Shown here piece after piece: positions 25,926-33,493 of a DNA stretch of 64,000 bases. The translations under genes were made by a program, and so were the position numbers. Origin of the DNA: Falsiroseomonas oleicola. Its GTDB lineage: Bacteria > Pseudomonadota > Alphaproteobacteria > Acetobacterales > Acetobacteraceae. The stretch is from NCBI RefSeq assembly GCF_019029495.1, contig NZ_JAERQM010000004.1:290784-354783 (forward strand), given 5' to 3'. Every line of letters starts with the position of its first letter. The first letter of the stretch is position 1. Under the pieces are notes generated by a model. The model searched no databases. It saw nothing but the letters and a program-made list of their open reading frames with translations, and was not told the DNA's origin.

Positions 25926-27098
25926 ATGGCGGCGAACCAACTGCCCCTGCTGGATTTCGACCTGGGCGAGGAGATCGACGCGCTGCGCGACAGCCTGCGC
26001 GGCTTCGCCGACGACCGCATCGCGCCGATCGCGGCCGAGATCGACCGCAGCGACGAATTCCCCCGCTATCTGTGGCCCGAGATGGGCGCGCTCGGCCTGC
26101 ATGGCATCACGGTGGAGGAGGAGTATGGCGGCGCGGGCATGGGGTACCTGGCGCATTGCGTGGCGATGGAGGAGGTCAGCCGGGCCAGTGCGAGCGTCGG
26201 CCTGTCCTACGGCGCGCATTCGAATCTCTGCGTCAACCAGATCCGCCGCAACGGCAACGAGGATCAGAAGCGGCGCTACCTGCCGAAGCTGATCTCCGGC
26301 GAGCATCTGGGCGCCCTGGCGATGAGCGAGCCCTCAGCCGGTTCCGATGTGGTGTCGATGAAGCTGCGGGCGGAGAAGCGCGGCGACCGCTGGGTGCTGA
26401 ACGGCACCAAGATGTGGATCACCAACGCGCATTACGCCGAGACGCTGGTGGTCTATGCCAAGACCGATCCCGAGGCCGGCCCGAAGGGCATCACCGCCTT
26501 CCTGGTCGAGCGCGGCTTCAAGGGCTTTCGGCCAGCCCAGAAGCTGGACAAGCTCGGCATGCGCGGCAGCCCGACCAGCGAGCTGGTCTTCGAGGATTGC
26601 GAAGTGCCGGAGGAGAATGTGCTGGGCGCGGTTGGCGGCGGCGTGCGGGTGCTGATGTCGGGCCTGGACTATGAACGGGCGGTACTGGCGGCGGGCCCCA
26701 TCGGCATCCTGCAGGCCTGCCTCGATCTGGTCATTCCCTACATCCACGACCGGAAGCAGTTCGGCCAGGCGATCGGGGAATTCCAGTTCATACAGGGCAA
26801 GGTGGCGGACATGTACACGGCGCTGAATGCCGGCCGTGCCTATGTCTATGCGGTGGCGCGCGCCTGTGACCGCGGCCGGACCAGCCGCAAGGACGCGGCC
26901 GGCGCCATCCTGTTCGCGGCTGAGGCGGCGACGAAGGCGGCGCTGGATGCCATCCAGATTTTAGGCGGCAATGGCTATATCAACGACTATCCGGCCGGGC
27001 GCCTGCTGCGGGACGCCAAGCTGTATGAGATCGGCGCGGGCACCAGCGAAATCCGCCGCCTGCTGATCGGCCGTGAAATCTTCCGGGAGACGGCCTGA
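25926..27098 (+). CDS. ivd: Isovaleryl-CoA dehydrogenase-type acyl-CoA dehydrogenase
   Basis: This 390-residue flavoenzyme carries the isovaleryl-specific run [19 protein letters not shown]. The flavin-contact segment [20 protein letters not shown] is also present. The catalytic Glu250 lies in GLDYERAVL, the position used by isovaleryl-CoA dehydrogenase rather than the C-terminal position of most relatives. RDRKQFG and [20 protein letters not shown] are standard. It oxidises isovaleryl-CoA or a similar branched acyl-CoA and passes electrons to ETF. The usual carboxylase partners of leucine breakdown are not in the window, so it may instead serve the compound activated by the ligases upstream. 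Confidence 0.9.
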   Translation: MAANQLPLLDFDLGEEIDALRDSLRGFADDRIAPIAAEIDRSDEFPRYLWPEMGALGLHGITVEEEYGGAGMGYLAHCVAMEEVSRASASVGLSYGAHSNLCVNQIRRNGNEDQKRRYLPKLISGEHLGALAMSEPSAGSDVVSMKLRAEKRGDRWVLNGTKMWITNAHYAETLVVYAKTDPEAGPKGITAFLVERGFKGFRPAQKLDKLGMRGSPTSELVFEDCEVPEENVLGAVGGGVRVLMSGLDYERAVLAAGPIGILQACLDLVIPYIHDRKQFGQAIGEFQFIQGKVADMYTALNAGRAYVYAVARACDRGRTSRKDAAGAILFAAEAATKAALDAIQILGGNGYINDYPAGRLLRDAKLYEIGAGTSEIRRLLIGREIFRETA

Positions 27099-27123
27099 CG
27101 CCAGGCCGCCCCACGCGCCCGGG

Positions 27124-27276
27124 TCAGAGGCGGAAGTAACCCGCCAGCGCCATGATGCAGAAGGCGGTCAGCAGGACTGTGGCGATGATCCAGGGCAGGT
27201 CCTGCTGGAACATCTCGGACTTCGAATTCACGACCTTGCGACCCATGTGGTCGTGGGTTTCTGGCATCTCGGACAT
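27124..27276 (-). CDS. Small single-pass membrane protein, 50 residues
   Basis: A 50-residue protein with a polar N-terminus (MSEMPETHDHMGRK) and one C-terminal membrane helix, WIIATVLLTAFCIMALAGYF. The pattern recalls small respiratory-complex or sheath subunits, but no family is recognised. ATG at 27276 was chosen; an upstream extension has no conserved look. It is convergent with isovaleryl-CoA dehydrogenase, 25 bases apart, and divergent from the rhodanese gene. Confidence 0.5.
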   Translation of the reverse strand: MSEMPETHDHMGRKVVNSKSEMFQQDLPWIIATVLLTAFCIMALAGYFRL

Positions 27277-27387
27277 GAACCCTGTTCCCCTGCTTCCGGC
27301 CACGCATGGCTCTGCGCGGCGCCCCATGGTTGTCCCGCAGCCTGCCAGACCCCATCCTGCCGGAAAGCCAACCGACGGAGACGCAGC

Positions 27388-27804
27388 ATGCCCGGTGTTC
27401 CAGATATCAGCCCCCGTGCCACCTACCAGGCCCTCGCGGAGGATCCCGATGCGGTTCTGGTGGATGTGCGCACGGATGCCGAATGGAACTTTGTCGGACT
27501 ACCGGACCTTGGCGCGGTGGGCAAGCAGGTCGCGCTGATCCCCTGGCAGGTCTATCCCAGCATGCAGGTCAACGGCGCCTTCGTGGAACAACTCCATCGC
27601 GCCGGGGCGACGCCACTTTCCAAACTCTATTTCATCTGCCGGTCAGGTGCACGTAGCCTGGCGGCCGGGCAGGCGGCGCAGCAGGGCGGTTTTCCGCACG
27701 CCTTCAACGTCGCCGACGGCTTCGAGGGTCCGGTGGACCAGGATGGCCATCGCGGCGCGGTCGCCGGCTGGAAGGCGGATGGGCTGCCCTGGCGGCAGCG
27801 CTAA
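27388..27804 (+). CDS. Rhodanese-like domain protein
   Basis: This 138-residue single rhodanese domain contains VLVDVRTDAEWNFVGLPDL, the CH2A-type motif, and the active-site loop FICRSGARSLAAG with the persulfide-forming Cys. The role is sulfur transfer, probably from thiosulfate or another donor. The start ATG at 27388 follows GACGGAGACG. It is convergent with pcaG, 59 bases apart. No other sulfur genes are adjacent. Confidence 0.85.
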   Translation: MPGVPDISPRATYQALAEDPDAVLVDVRTDAEWNFVGLPDLGAVGKQVALIPWQVYPSMQVNGAFVEQLHRAGATPLSKLYFICRSGARSLAAGQAAQQGGFPHAFNVADGFEGPVDQDGHRGAVAGWKADGLPWRQR

Positions 27805-27863
27805 GCGGGATGACTCGGGGCGGAATCGGCGAGGAGTCTGGATCCCGCGATCCCGCCGCCGGC

Positions 27864-28484
27864 TCAGTCCTCGAAGAACGGCGTCTCCTCCGCCGCGTCG
27901 CCGCGCAGCAGCAGGTCCAGGTGGTAGCGGCGCGCGCCATCCGGGCCGGCGCCGTCCTCCACGGCGATCAGCAGCGGGCGTAGCGCCTCCGGCAAGGTGG
28001 ACAGAACCGGGTCGGCCGCATGCTCCGCCACGAACCCAGGCAGGAAGACTGTGGTGGCGAGCCGGCCCATGATGCCGCTGCCGATGATCGCCAGGTTGAT
28101 ATGCGGCGCGCGCGGGCGGCCGGCTTCCGCATAGCCGCCGGGGATGATGGTGCGGAAGGCAAAGCGCCCCGCCGCATCGGTCCAGGCGCGGCCCCAGCCG
28201 TAGAAGCCGGGATCGGCCAGGCGCCATTCCGGGTCGCGAGGATGGCGGAAACGGCCTTCCGAATCGGCCTGCCATGCCTCCAGCACCGCATTCACGCAAG
28301 GCCCGCCACCTTCCTGCAACACACGACCCGTCAGCCACATGGGCGTGCCCCGCGCCGTCTGTGGCGCATCCGGCGCCATGCGGGTCAGGTCGTTGTCACC
28401 CTCCCGGAAAAAGGTCTGCGGAAAGAAGGGGCCGATGGTGGCCCAGGCGGTTGGCACCAGCGGCGCATTGGCATGGGCTTTCAC
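27864..28484 (-). CDS. pcaG: Protocatechuate 3,4-dioxygenase alpha subunit
   Basis: This 206-residue subunit opens PTAWATIGPFFPQTFF, typical of PcaG. It carries the structural core GGPCVNAVLEAWQADSEGRF and RAPHINLAIIGSGIMGRL, which lack the iron ligands found in the beta chain. It pairs with PcaH to open protocatechuate to 3-carboxy-cis,cis-muconate. Its start overlaps the pcaH stop by 4 bases. No further pca genes are in the window, so the lower pathway is elsewhere. Confidence 0.92.
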   Translation of the reverse strand: MKAHANAPLVPTAWATIGPFFPQTFFREGDNDLTRMAPDAPQTARGTPMWLTGRVLQEGGGPCVNAVLEAWQADSEGRFRHPRDPEWRLADPGFYGWGRAWTDAAGRFAFRTIIPGGYAEAGRPRAPHINLAIIGSGIMGRLATTVFLPGFVAEHAADPVLSTLPEALRPLLIAVEDGAGPDGARRYHLDLLLRGDAAEETPFFED

Positions 28485-29188
28485 AGCGGCGGTGTCGCAT
28501 GGCGACCGCGCAGCACCAGGTCGTGCCGGTAGCCGAGCCAGTCGCCCTCGATCTCACTCGGCAGCACGCTGGCGGCGATGCAGCGGGCGCGGGCCGCAAC
28601 ATCCGGCACGGAATTCAGGATACGGTCGATTCCGTTCAGCGGGTCGCCCGGAAAATACATCTGCGTCACCAGCCGCATCAGCGACCCCGGCCCCAGCACC
28701 GAAATATGGATATGCGGCGGCCGCCACCAGCGGCCACTGTCGGGCACCGGATAGGCGCCCGGCTTGATGGTGAAAAAGCCATAGCGGCCCTCGCCATCGC
28801 TGCGCGTCCGCCCATTGCCGACGAAGTCCGGGTCCAGCGGCGCGTCCCGCTGGTCGATCGGGTGGAAATAGCGGCCACCCGCATTGGCCTGCCAGAGCTC
28901 CACGATCGCGCCCGCCACCGGCCGCCCATCCTCATCCAGCACCCGCCCGCCCACATGAATGAGCTGCCCCTGCGCCATTCGCCCCGGCGCCAGCACCGCC
29001 AGGTTGTCATCCCCCGGCCGCAGCTTCCCGGAGAGGTCCAACGGCCCGGTCAGCTCCGTGCGCGTCAGCACACGGCGGAACGGCGCCCGCGCCGGATTGC
29101 GCCGCACCGTGTTCGGATACCCCGCAACCGGCACCACCGGCTGCATCGCCGGGTCCAACGGCTCGAAGCGGTCAGGCAGGTCGGTCAT
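28481..29188 (-). CDS. pcaH: Protocatechuate 3,4-dioxygenase beta subunit
   Basis: This 235-residue catalytic subunit keeps all four ferric ligands: Tyr in WQANAGGRYFHP, Tyr in PGAYPVP, and both His in WWRPPHIHISVLG. GYPNTVRRNPARAP and FPGDPLNGIDRILNSVP also match PcaH. The ATG at 29188 was preferred over an upstream in-frame ATG that would extend into the palindromic repeat. It is the first gene of the pcaHG pair; the 259-base gap upstream consists mainly of inverted repeats. Confidence 0.93.
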   Translation of the reverse strand: MTDLPDRFEPLDPAMQPVVPVAGYPNTVRRNPARAPFRRVLTRTELTGPLDLSGKLRPGDDNLAVLAPGRMAQGQLIHVGGRVLDEDGRPVAGAIVELWQANAGGRYFHPIDQRDAPLDPDFVGNGRTRSDGEGRYGFFTIKPGAYPVPDSGRWWRPPHIHISVLGPGSLMRLVTQMYFPGDPLNGIDRILNSVPDVAARARCIAASVLPSEIEGDWLGYRHDLVLRGRHATPPL

Positions 29189-29218
29189 GCGAGCGTCCTT
29201 GCAGGTGGCGCGGGTGAT

Positions 29219-29430
29219 GCGAGAGGGGCGTTGCCCCCCTCGCGCTCCCCCCATGAAGGGTCAGTGGACCCTTCGAACCCCGGTATGAAGGAGCAGGATG
29301 GAGGAGGGGCATGCGCGCGTGCCTGGCCCCTCGGTCCCACTGTGCCCCTCCTCCATCCTGCTCCTTGATGGGATCCCAAAGGGACCACTGTCCCTTTGGT
29401 GGGGGGTGCCGGGGGGCAAAGCCCCCTGGC
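29219..29430. repeat. Two copies of a ~90-base palindromic repeat in head-to-head orientation
   Basis: The unit at 29219-29313 reads in order a GGGGC/GCCCC hairpin, a C-rich spacer, hairpin AAGGGTC-AGTG-GACCCTT (29256-29273) and a 24-base arm at 29288-29311. The same order appears on the other strand in 29340-29430: the 24-base arm at 29343-29366, hairpin CCAAAGGGAC-CACT-GTCCCTTTGG (29376-29399) and GGGGGC-AAA-GCCCCC. The arms are perfect inverted repeats; the outer parts have diverged. It fills the gap between pcaH and the tctC-like gene. It may act as a strong terminator or be a non-autonomous mobile repeat. Confidence 0.75.
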
Positions 29431-29447
29431 AACAACCCGCGCCTCCA

Positions 29448-30416
29448 TCAGGACGCCCCGATCCCCGCCCGCCGCACCACGTCCCGCCAGAGTGGCACTT
29501 CGATCCGCATGCGTTCGGCGAGGCGTGCGGGGCCGTCCAGCAGCAGGCGTGCGCCGCTTTCCTGCATGCGGTCGGCCAGGATGTTGCCGCGGGCGAGGGG
29601 CGCCATTTCGGCGGCGAGGCGTTGCACCACTTCGGGGGGTGTGCTGCGGGGTCCGAACATGGCGTACCAGATGGTCATGTCGTAGCCGGGCACGGCGCTG
29701 CCGATGGAGGGCACGTCGGGCAGAGCGGGGCTGCGCTCGCCGCTGGTGATGCCGATGGCTTTCAGGCGGCCTTCGCGGATATGGGTCAGCGCCTCGATCG
29801 TGCCGATGACCAGGAGGTCGGTGTCGCCGGCATAGAGGGCTGTCATCGCCTGGGCGGCGCCGCGATAGGGCACGTGCAGCAGGTCGATCTCCGCCCGCAC
29901 CCCGAGCAGCGCGCCGGCCAGATGGGTGGTGGAGCCCACGCCGGAGGTGGCGTAGGTGATGCCGCCGGGCCGCGCCTTGGCGCGCGCGATCAGGTCCGGA
30001 AGATCCTTGATGGCGTGGTCCGGCTTGGCCAGCAGCACCATGGGCGTGTCGCTGACCATGCTGATCGGCACCAGGTCGTCCAGCGGGTGGTAGCCGGGAT
30101 TGGCCATCAAAGCGGGGGCGATGGCCACGGCGGTGGTGGAGACCAGCAGCGTATGCGGGTCGTTCTCCCGCACCACCGCCTGGGCGCCGAGCGCGCCGCC
30201 GGCGCCGGGGCGCGTTTCTACCAGGATGGTCTGGCCGAGGCTGCGGGTCAGGTGTTCCGCGATGAAGCGGGTGGGGACTTCCACCGGGCCGCCGGGCGCG
30301 AAGGGCACGATGAAGCGGATGGTGCGGTTCGGCCAGGCGGGCTGGGCCTGGGCGGCGGGCAGGCCAAGCGTGCCGAGGCCCAGACCAGCGAGGGCCTGGC
30401 GGCGGGTGATGTGCAT
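29448..30416 (-). CDS. TctC/Bug family tripartite tricarboxylate transporter binding protein
   Basis: This 322-residue periplasmic protein has a twin-arginine-like N-terminus (MHITRRQALAGLGLGTLG) and a mature start near residue 25. It shows WPNRTIRFIVPFAPGGPVE, ETRPGAGGALGAQAV and YRGAAQAMTALYAGD, the conserved ligand loops of Bug proteins. No TctA/TctB permease genes are close, which is usual for this expanded family. It is divergent from nitronate monooxygenase with 77 bases between. The ligand is unknown, probably a carboxylate. Confidence 0.9.
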   Translation of the reverse strand: MHITRRQALAGLGLGTLGLPAAQAQPAWPNRTIRFIVPFAPGGPVEVPTRFIAEHLTRSLGQTILVETRPGAGGALGAQAVVRENDPHTLLVSTTAVAIAPALMANPGYHPLDDLVPISMVSDTPMVLLAKPDHAIKDLPDLIARAKARPGGITYATSGVGSTTHLAGALLGVRAEIDLLHVPYRGAAQAMTALYAGDTDLLVIGTIEALTHIREGRLKAIGITSGERSPALPDVPSIGSAVPGYDMTIWYAMFGPRSTPPEVVQRLAAEMAPLARGNILADRMQESGARLLLDGPARLAERMRIEVPLWRDVVRRAGIGAS

Positions 30417-30440
30417 TGTTGTCGTCTCCGTCCCTTACCG

Positions 30441-30470
30441 TTGACATCCTCAACCATTCGCCGCCATTCA
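30441..30470 (+). promoter_or_regulatory. Possible sigma-70 promoter for nitronate monooxygenase
   Basis: TTGACA (30441-30446) matches the -35 consensus exactly, and CATTCA (30465-30470) lies 18 bases further. A start site near 30477 would leave a short leader containing the GGAGGAG ribosome site. The -10 match is weak. Confidence 0.4.
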
Positions 30471-30493
30471 TGCAAGGGCGGAGGAGCGGTTGC

Positions 30494-31459
30494 ATGGATG
30501 AATTGGCGGAAATGGGGTTCCGGTCGCGCCTGCCGGCGCTGCTCGGCATCCGCCATCCCATCGTGCAGGCGGGGATGAGCTGGGCTTCGTCTTCGCCGGC
30601 CTTGGCGCTGGCGGTGGCGCAGGCGGGCGGGCTTGGCACCATCGCGGCGGGGCCGATGCGGCCACCGGAACTGGTGGCGGCGATCCGCGCGCTGCGGGCC
30701 GGCACGGACGCGCCCTTCGCCGTGAATGTGCCGCTGTACAACAAGCGATCGGCGGAATTCCTGGACATCGCGGCGGCGGAGCGCGTGCCGATCCTGATCG
30801 GCAGCCAGGGCGGCCCGCGCGGCCATGTGGAGCGCTTCCACGCGCTGGGCGCGAAGTGGCTGCATGTGGTGGCAGCACCGGAACATGCGGCGAAGGCCGA
30901 GGCCGCGGGCGTGGATGCGCTGATCGTCGTCGGCGCCGAGGCGGGCGGGCATCCACCGCCGCATGAGGTCTCCATCATGGTGCTGCTGCGCGCCGTGCTG
31001 CGTGCGGTGACGATTCCGGTGATCGCCGCGGGCGGCATCGCCGATGGCGTCGGCATCTGCGCCGCCTTCGCCCTGGGGGCGGAAGGTGCGCAGCTTGGCA
31101 CGCGCTTCCTGATGACGCGGGAGGCGACGGTGCATGACGCCTACAAGCAGGCGGTGCTGGCGGCCGGCATCGCCGACACCACGCTGGTCGGGCGGGGCGG
31201 CCTGCCGGTGCGCCAACTCCGCAATGCCTTTGCCGCCGAGGTCGAGGCGGCGGAGCGGGGTGGCATGGCGAAGGAGGCGCTGGCGGCGCTCGTCGCCTCC
31301 CGGACGCTGAAGGATGCGGCGCTGGATGGCGATGTGGCGCGCGGCAAGGTGGAGGCCGGGCAGAGCGCCGGGCTGATCGACGACATCCTGCCGGCGGCGG
31401 AGGTTTTTGCGCGGCTGGTGGCGGAGGCCGAGGCGGCACGACGGAGGCTTTGCGCATGA
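30494..31459 (+). CDS. Nitronate monooxygenase/2-nitropropane dioxygenase family FMN protein
   Basis: The 321-residue TIM-barrel flavoprotein opens LLGIRHPIVQAGMSWASSSP. It carries VAQAGGLGTIAAG, VGAEAGGH (flavin phosphate loop), IPVIAAGGIADG and LGAEGAQLGTRFL, the standard motifs of this family. Members oxidise nitronates or act as enoyl reductases. Start ATG at 30494 follows GGAGGAGCGG by about 4 bases. The structured RNA motif copy B begins 28 bases after its stop. Confidence 0.87.
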   Translation: MDELAEMGFRSRLPALLGIRHPIVQAGMSWASSSPALALAVAQAGGLGTIAAGPMRPPELVAAIRALRAGTDAPFAVNVPLYNKRSAEFLDIAAAERVPILIGSQGGPRGHVERFHALGAKWLHVVAAPEHAAKAEAAGVDALIVVGAEAGGHPPPHEVSIMVLLRAVLRAVTIPVIAAGGIADGVGICAAFALGAEGAQLGTRFLMTREATVHDAYKQAVLAAGIADTTLVGRGGLPVRQLRNAFAAEVEAAERGGMAKEALAALVASRTLKDAALDGDVARGKVEAGQSAGLIDDILPAAEVFARLVAEAEAARRRLCA

Positions 31460-31486
31460 ACTGGCTTCGCGGAACTTCCGACATGC

Positions 31487-31580
31487 GGATGGCGGATATC
31501 GCCATCCGAGCGGCCCAATGGCCGCCGCGACGGATGTCGCGCAGCCAAGGCCGCGGATGCGGCCGCCCGGCGTTTGAGGG
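31487..31580 (+). ncRNA. Candidate structured RNA motif, copy B (possible caiB leader)
   Basis: It has the same four-hairpin order as copy A. P1 is GGATGGCG (31487-31494) with CGCCATCC (31500-31507). P2 is GCGGCC (31510-31515) with GGCCGC (31520-31525). P3 is GCGAC (31527-31531) with GTCGC (31536-31540). P4 is GGCCGC (31549-31554) with GCGGCC (31559-31564). The linker GCAGCCAA (31541-31548) and tail GCCCGGCGTTTGAGGG (31565-31580) match copy A. Spacing between hairpins is identical. The GAGGG at the 3' end sits 6 bases before the CaiB-like ATG and would serve as its ribosome site. A reading frame of 35 codons from ATG 31483 ends in an ATGA overlap with that gene. Confidence 0.6.
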
Positions 31581-31586
31581 CATCAC

Positions 31587-32759
31587 ATGAAACCCTTGGA
31601 AGGTCTGCGGATTCTCGATCTGTCGCGGGTTCTGGCCTGCCCCTTCGCCACCATGCTGCTGTCGGAGCTCGGCGCCACCGTCATCAAGGTGGAGCAGCCC
31701 GGTGCGGGGGATGAGACGCGCGGCTTCGAGCCCTTCTTCGACTTCGGCACCAGCGGCTATTTCCTGGCCTGCAATCGCGGCAAGCGCAGCATCACGGTGG
31801 ATATGCGCAAGCCCGGCGGGCGGCAGCTGATCCGCGATCTGGCGGCGCAGGCGGATGCGCTGGTCGAGAATTTTCCGACCGGCACGCTGGCCCGCCGCAA
31901 ACTCGACTATGCCGCGTTGCGCGAAGTGAACCCGCGCCTCGTCTACCTGTCCTGCACCGGCTTCGGCCAGACCGGGCCCTATGCGCAGCGCAAGGGCTAC
32001 GACACGGTGTTCCAGGCGATGGGCGGGCTGATGGGCCTGACCGGGGAGAAGGGCGGCGGGCCGGTGAAGCCGGGGCTGCCGGTGGCCGACCTGACCAGCG
32101 GGCTCTGGGTCGCCATCGCGTTGCTGGCCGCCTTGCGCGGGCGGGATGCGACCGGCCAGGGCGCGCATATCGACTTCAGCATGCTGGACGGCCAGGTGGC
32201 GCTGCTGACCATCGCGGCGGCGCGGCTGTTCGCGCTGGGGGAGGTGCCGCCAAGGCTCGGCACGGAACATCCGGGCCGCGTGCCCACCGCCAGTTTTCGG
32301 TGCAAGGACGACCGCTTTCTCCACATCACGGCGAGCGACCAGCATTGGGAGCCGCTCTGCGCCGCGCTGGGCTTGCCGCAGTTCGTAGGGCTCGCGACCA
32401 ACGCCGAAAGGCTCGAACAGCGCGAGTCGATCATGGCGGCGATGTCGGCCGCCCTCGGTGCGATGACGCGGGCGGAGGCGGTGGCGGTGCTGGACGCGGC
32501 GAATGTGCCGAACGGCCCGGTGCTGGCGCTGGATGAGGTGGTGGCGGATCCGCATGTGCAGGCGCGCGGCAGCGTGGCGCAGGTGGCCCATGGCGATGCC
32601 ACGCATCCGGCGTTGCGCCTGCCGTTCCGCTTCGACGGCTTTGCCGATCCGGCACCGCTGCCGGCGCCGGCGCTGGGTGCGGATACCGACGATGTGCTGC
32701 GGGAACTTGGCTACGATTCGGAAAGAATCGCGGCATTGCGGGAGGAAGGCGCGATATGA
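31587..32759 (+). CDS. CaiB/BaiF family CoA-transferase (family III)
   Basis: This 390-residue enzyme moves CoA between acids via a catalytic Asp, probably that in GLPVADLTSG near residue 168. The opening LEGLRILDLSRVLACPFATM, LGATVIKVEQPGAGDETR and FGQTGPYAQRKGYD are family hallmarks. The length is normal. Its stop overlaps the enoyl-CoA hydratase start by 4 bases. The ribosome site is the end of the structured motif directly upstream, so expression may be controlled there. Confidence 0.92.
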   Translation: MKPLEGLRILDLSRVLACPFATMLLSELGATVIKVEQPGAGDETRGFEPFFDFGTSGYFLACNRGKRSITVDMRKPGGRQLIRDLAAQADALVENFPTGTLARRKLDYAALREVNPRLVYLSCTGFGQTGPYAQRKGYDTVFQAMGGLMGLTGEKGGGPVKPGLPVADLTSGLWVAIALLAALRGRDATGQGAHIDFSMLDGQVALLTIAAARLFALGEVPPRLGTEHPGRVPTASFRCKDDRFLHITASDQHWEPLCAALGLPQFVGLATNAERLEQRESIMAAMSAALGAMTRAEAVAVLDAANVPNGPVLALDEVVADPHVQARGSVAQVAHGDATHPALRLPFRFDGFADPAPLPAPALGADTDDVLRELGYDSERIAALREEGAI

Positions 32760-33493
32760 CGGAGCCGCTGATCTATGCGGAAGCCGATGGGCTGGTGACG
32801 CTGACGCTGGACCGCCCGCAGGCGCGCAATGCGCTGAACCTGGCGCTGGCCGAGGCGCTCGCCGCCGCCTGTCGCCGCGCCGTCGCCGAGCAGGCAAAGT
32901 GCGTGGTGATCCGCGCCAATGGCCCCGTCTTCTGCGCCGGCGCCGACCTGAAGGAACGCCAGGGCATGGACGACAACGCGGTGCGCGCGCGCCGCGTGAA
33001 GGGTTTCTGGGCGTATGAATCCATCGAGCGACTGCCGATGCCGAGCATCGCGGTGGTCGAAGGCCCGGCGGTGGGATCGGGTGTCGAGATCGCGGCGGCC
33101 TGCGACATGATCCTCGCCACGCCCGCGGCCAACTTCAAGACGCCGGAGGCGCTGTGGGGCACGGTGGGCGCGACGCAGCGCCTGCCGCGCATCCTCGGCA
33201 AGCGGCTGGCCAAGGACATGATGTTCACCGGCCGCGTGCTGACGGCGGAGGAAGCCCTGGCCGCCGGGCTGGTGGCGCGGCTGGTGGCGCCGGAGGCGCT
33301 GGATGAAACTTTCGCCTCCATCACTGCGACCATCCTGAAAGCGCCGGCCTCCGCGCTGGCACTGGCAAAACGCTGCATCGACGAGGGGCTGGAACGCGAT
33401 CCGCGCGGCGCGCTGGCGACGGAGCTGATGGCCATCGAGGACAGCCTGGCCGCCGCCGAATGGCGCAAGGCCATGTCGGACTTTGGCCGATGA
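32756..33493 (+). CDS. Enoyl-CoA hydratase/isomerase family protein
   Basis: This 245-residue crotonase-fold protein has LTLDRPQARNALNLALAEAL and the oxyanion-hole segments FCAGADLKERQGMDD and EGPAVGSGVEIAAACDMILA. The second oxyanion segment has Val-Gly-Ser-Gly rather than the more usual Ala-Gly-Gly-Gly. TPEALWGTVGATQRLPRILG follows. It probably hydrates or isomerises an enoyl-CoA from the pathway encoded by its neighbours. Both ends overlap adjacent genes by 4 bases (ATGA). Confidence 0.88.
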   Translation: MTEPLIYAEADGLVTLTLDRPQARNALNLALAEALAAACRRAVAEQAKCVVIRANGPVFCAGADLKERQGMDDNAVRARRVKGFWAYESIERLPMPSIAVVEGPAVGSGVEIAAACDMILATPAANFKTPEALWGTVGATQRLPRILGKRLAKDMMFTGRVLTAEEALAAGLVARLVAPEALDETFASITATILKAPASALALAKRCIDEGLERDPRGALATELMAIEDSLAAAEWRKAMSDFGR

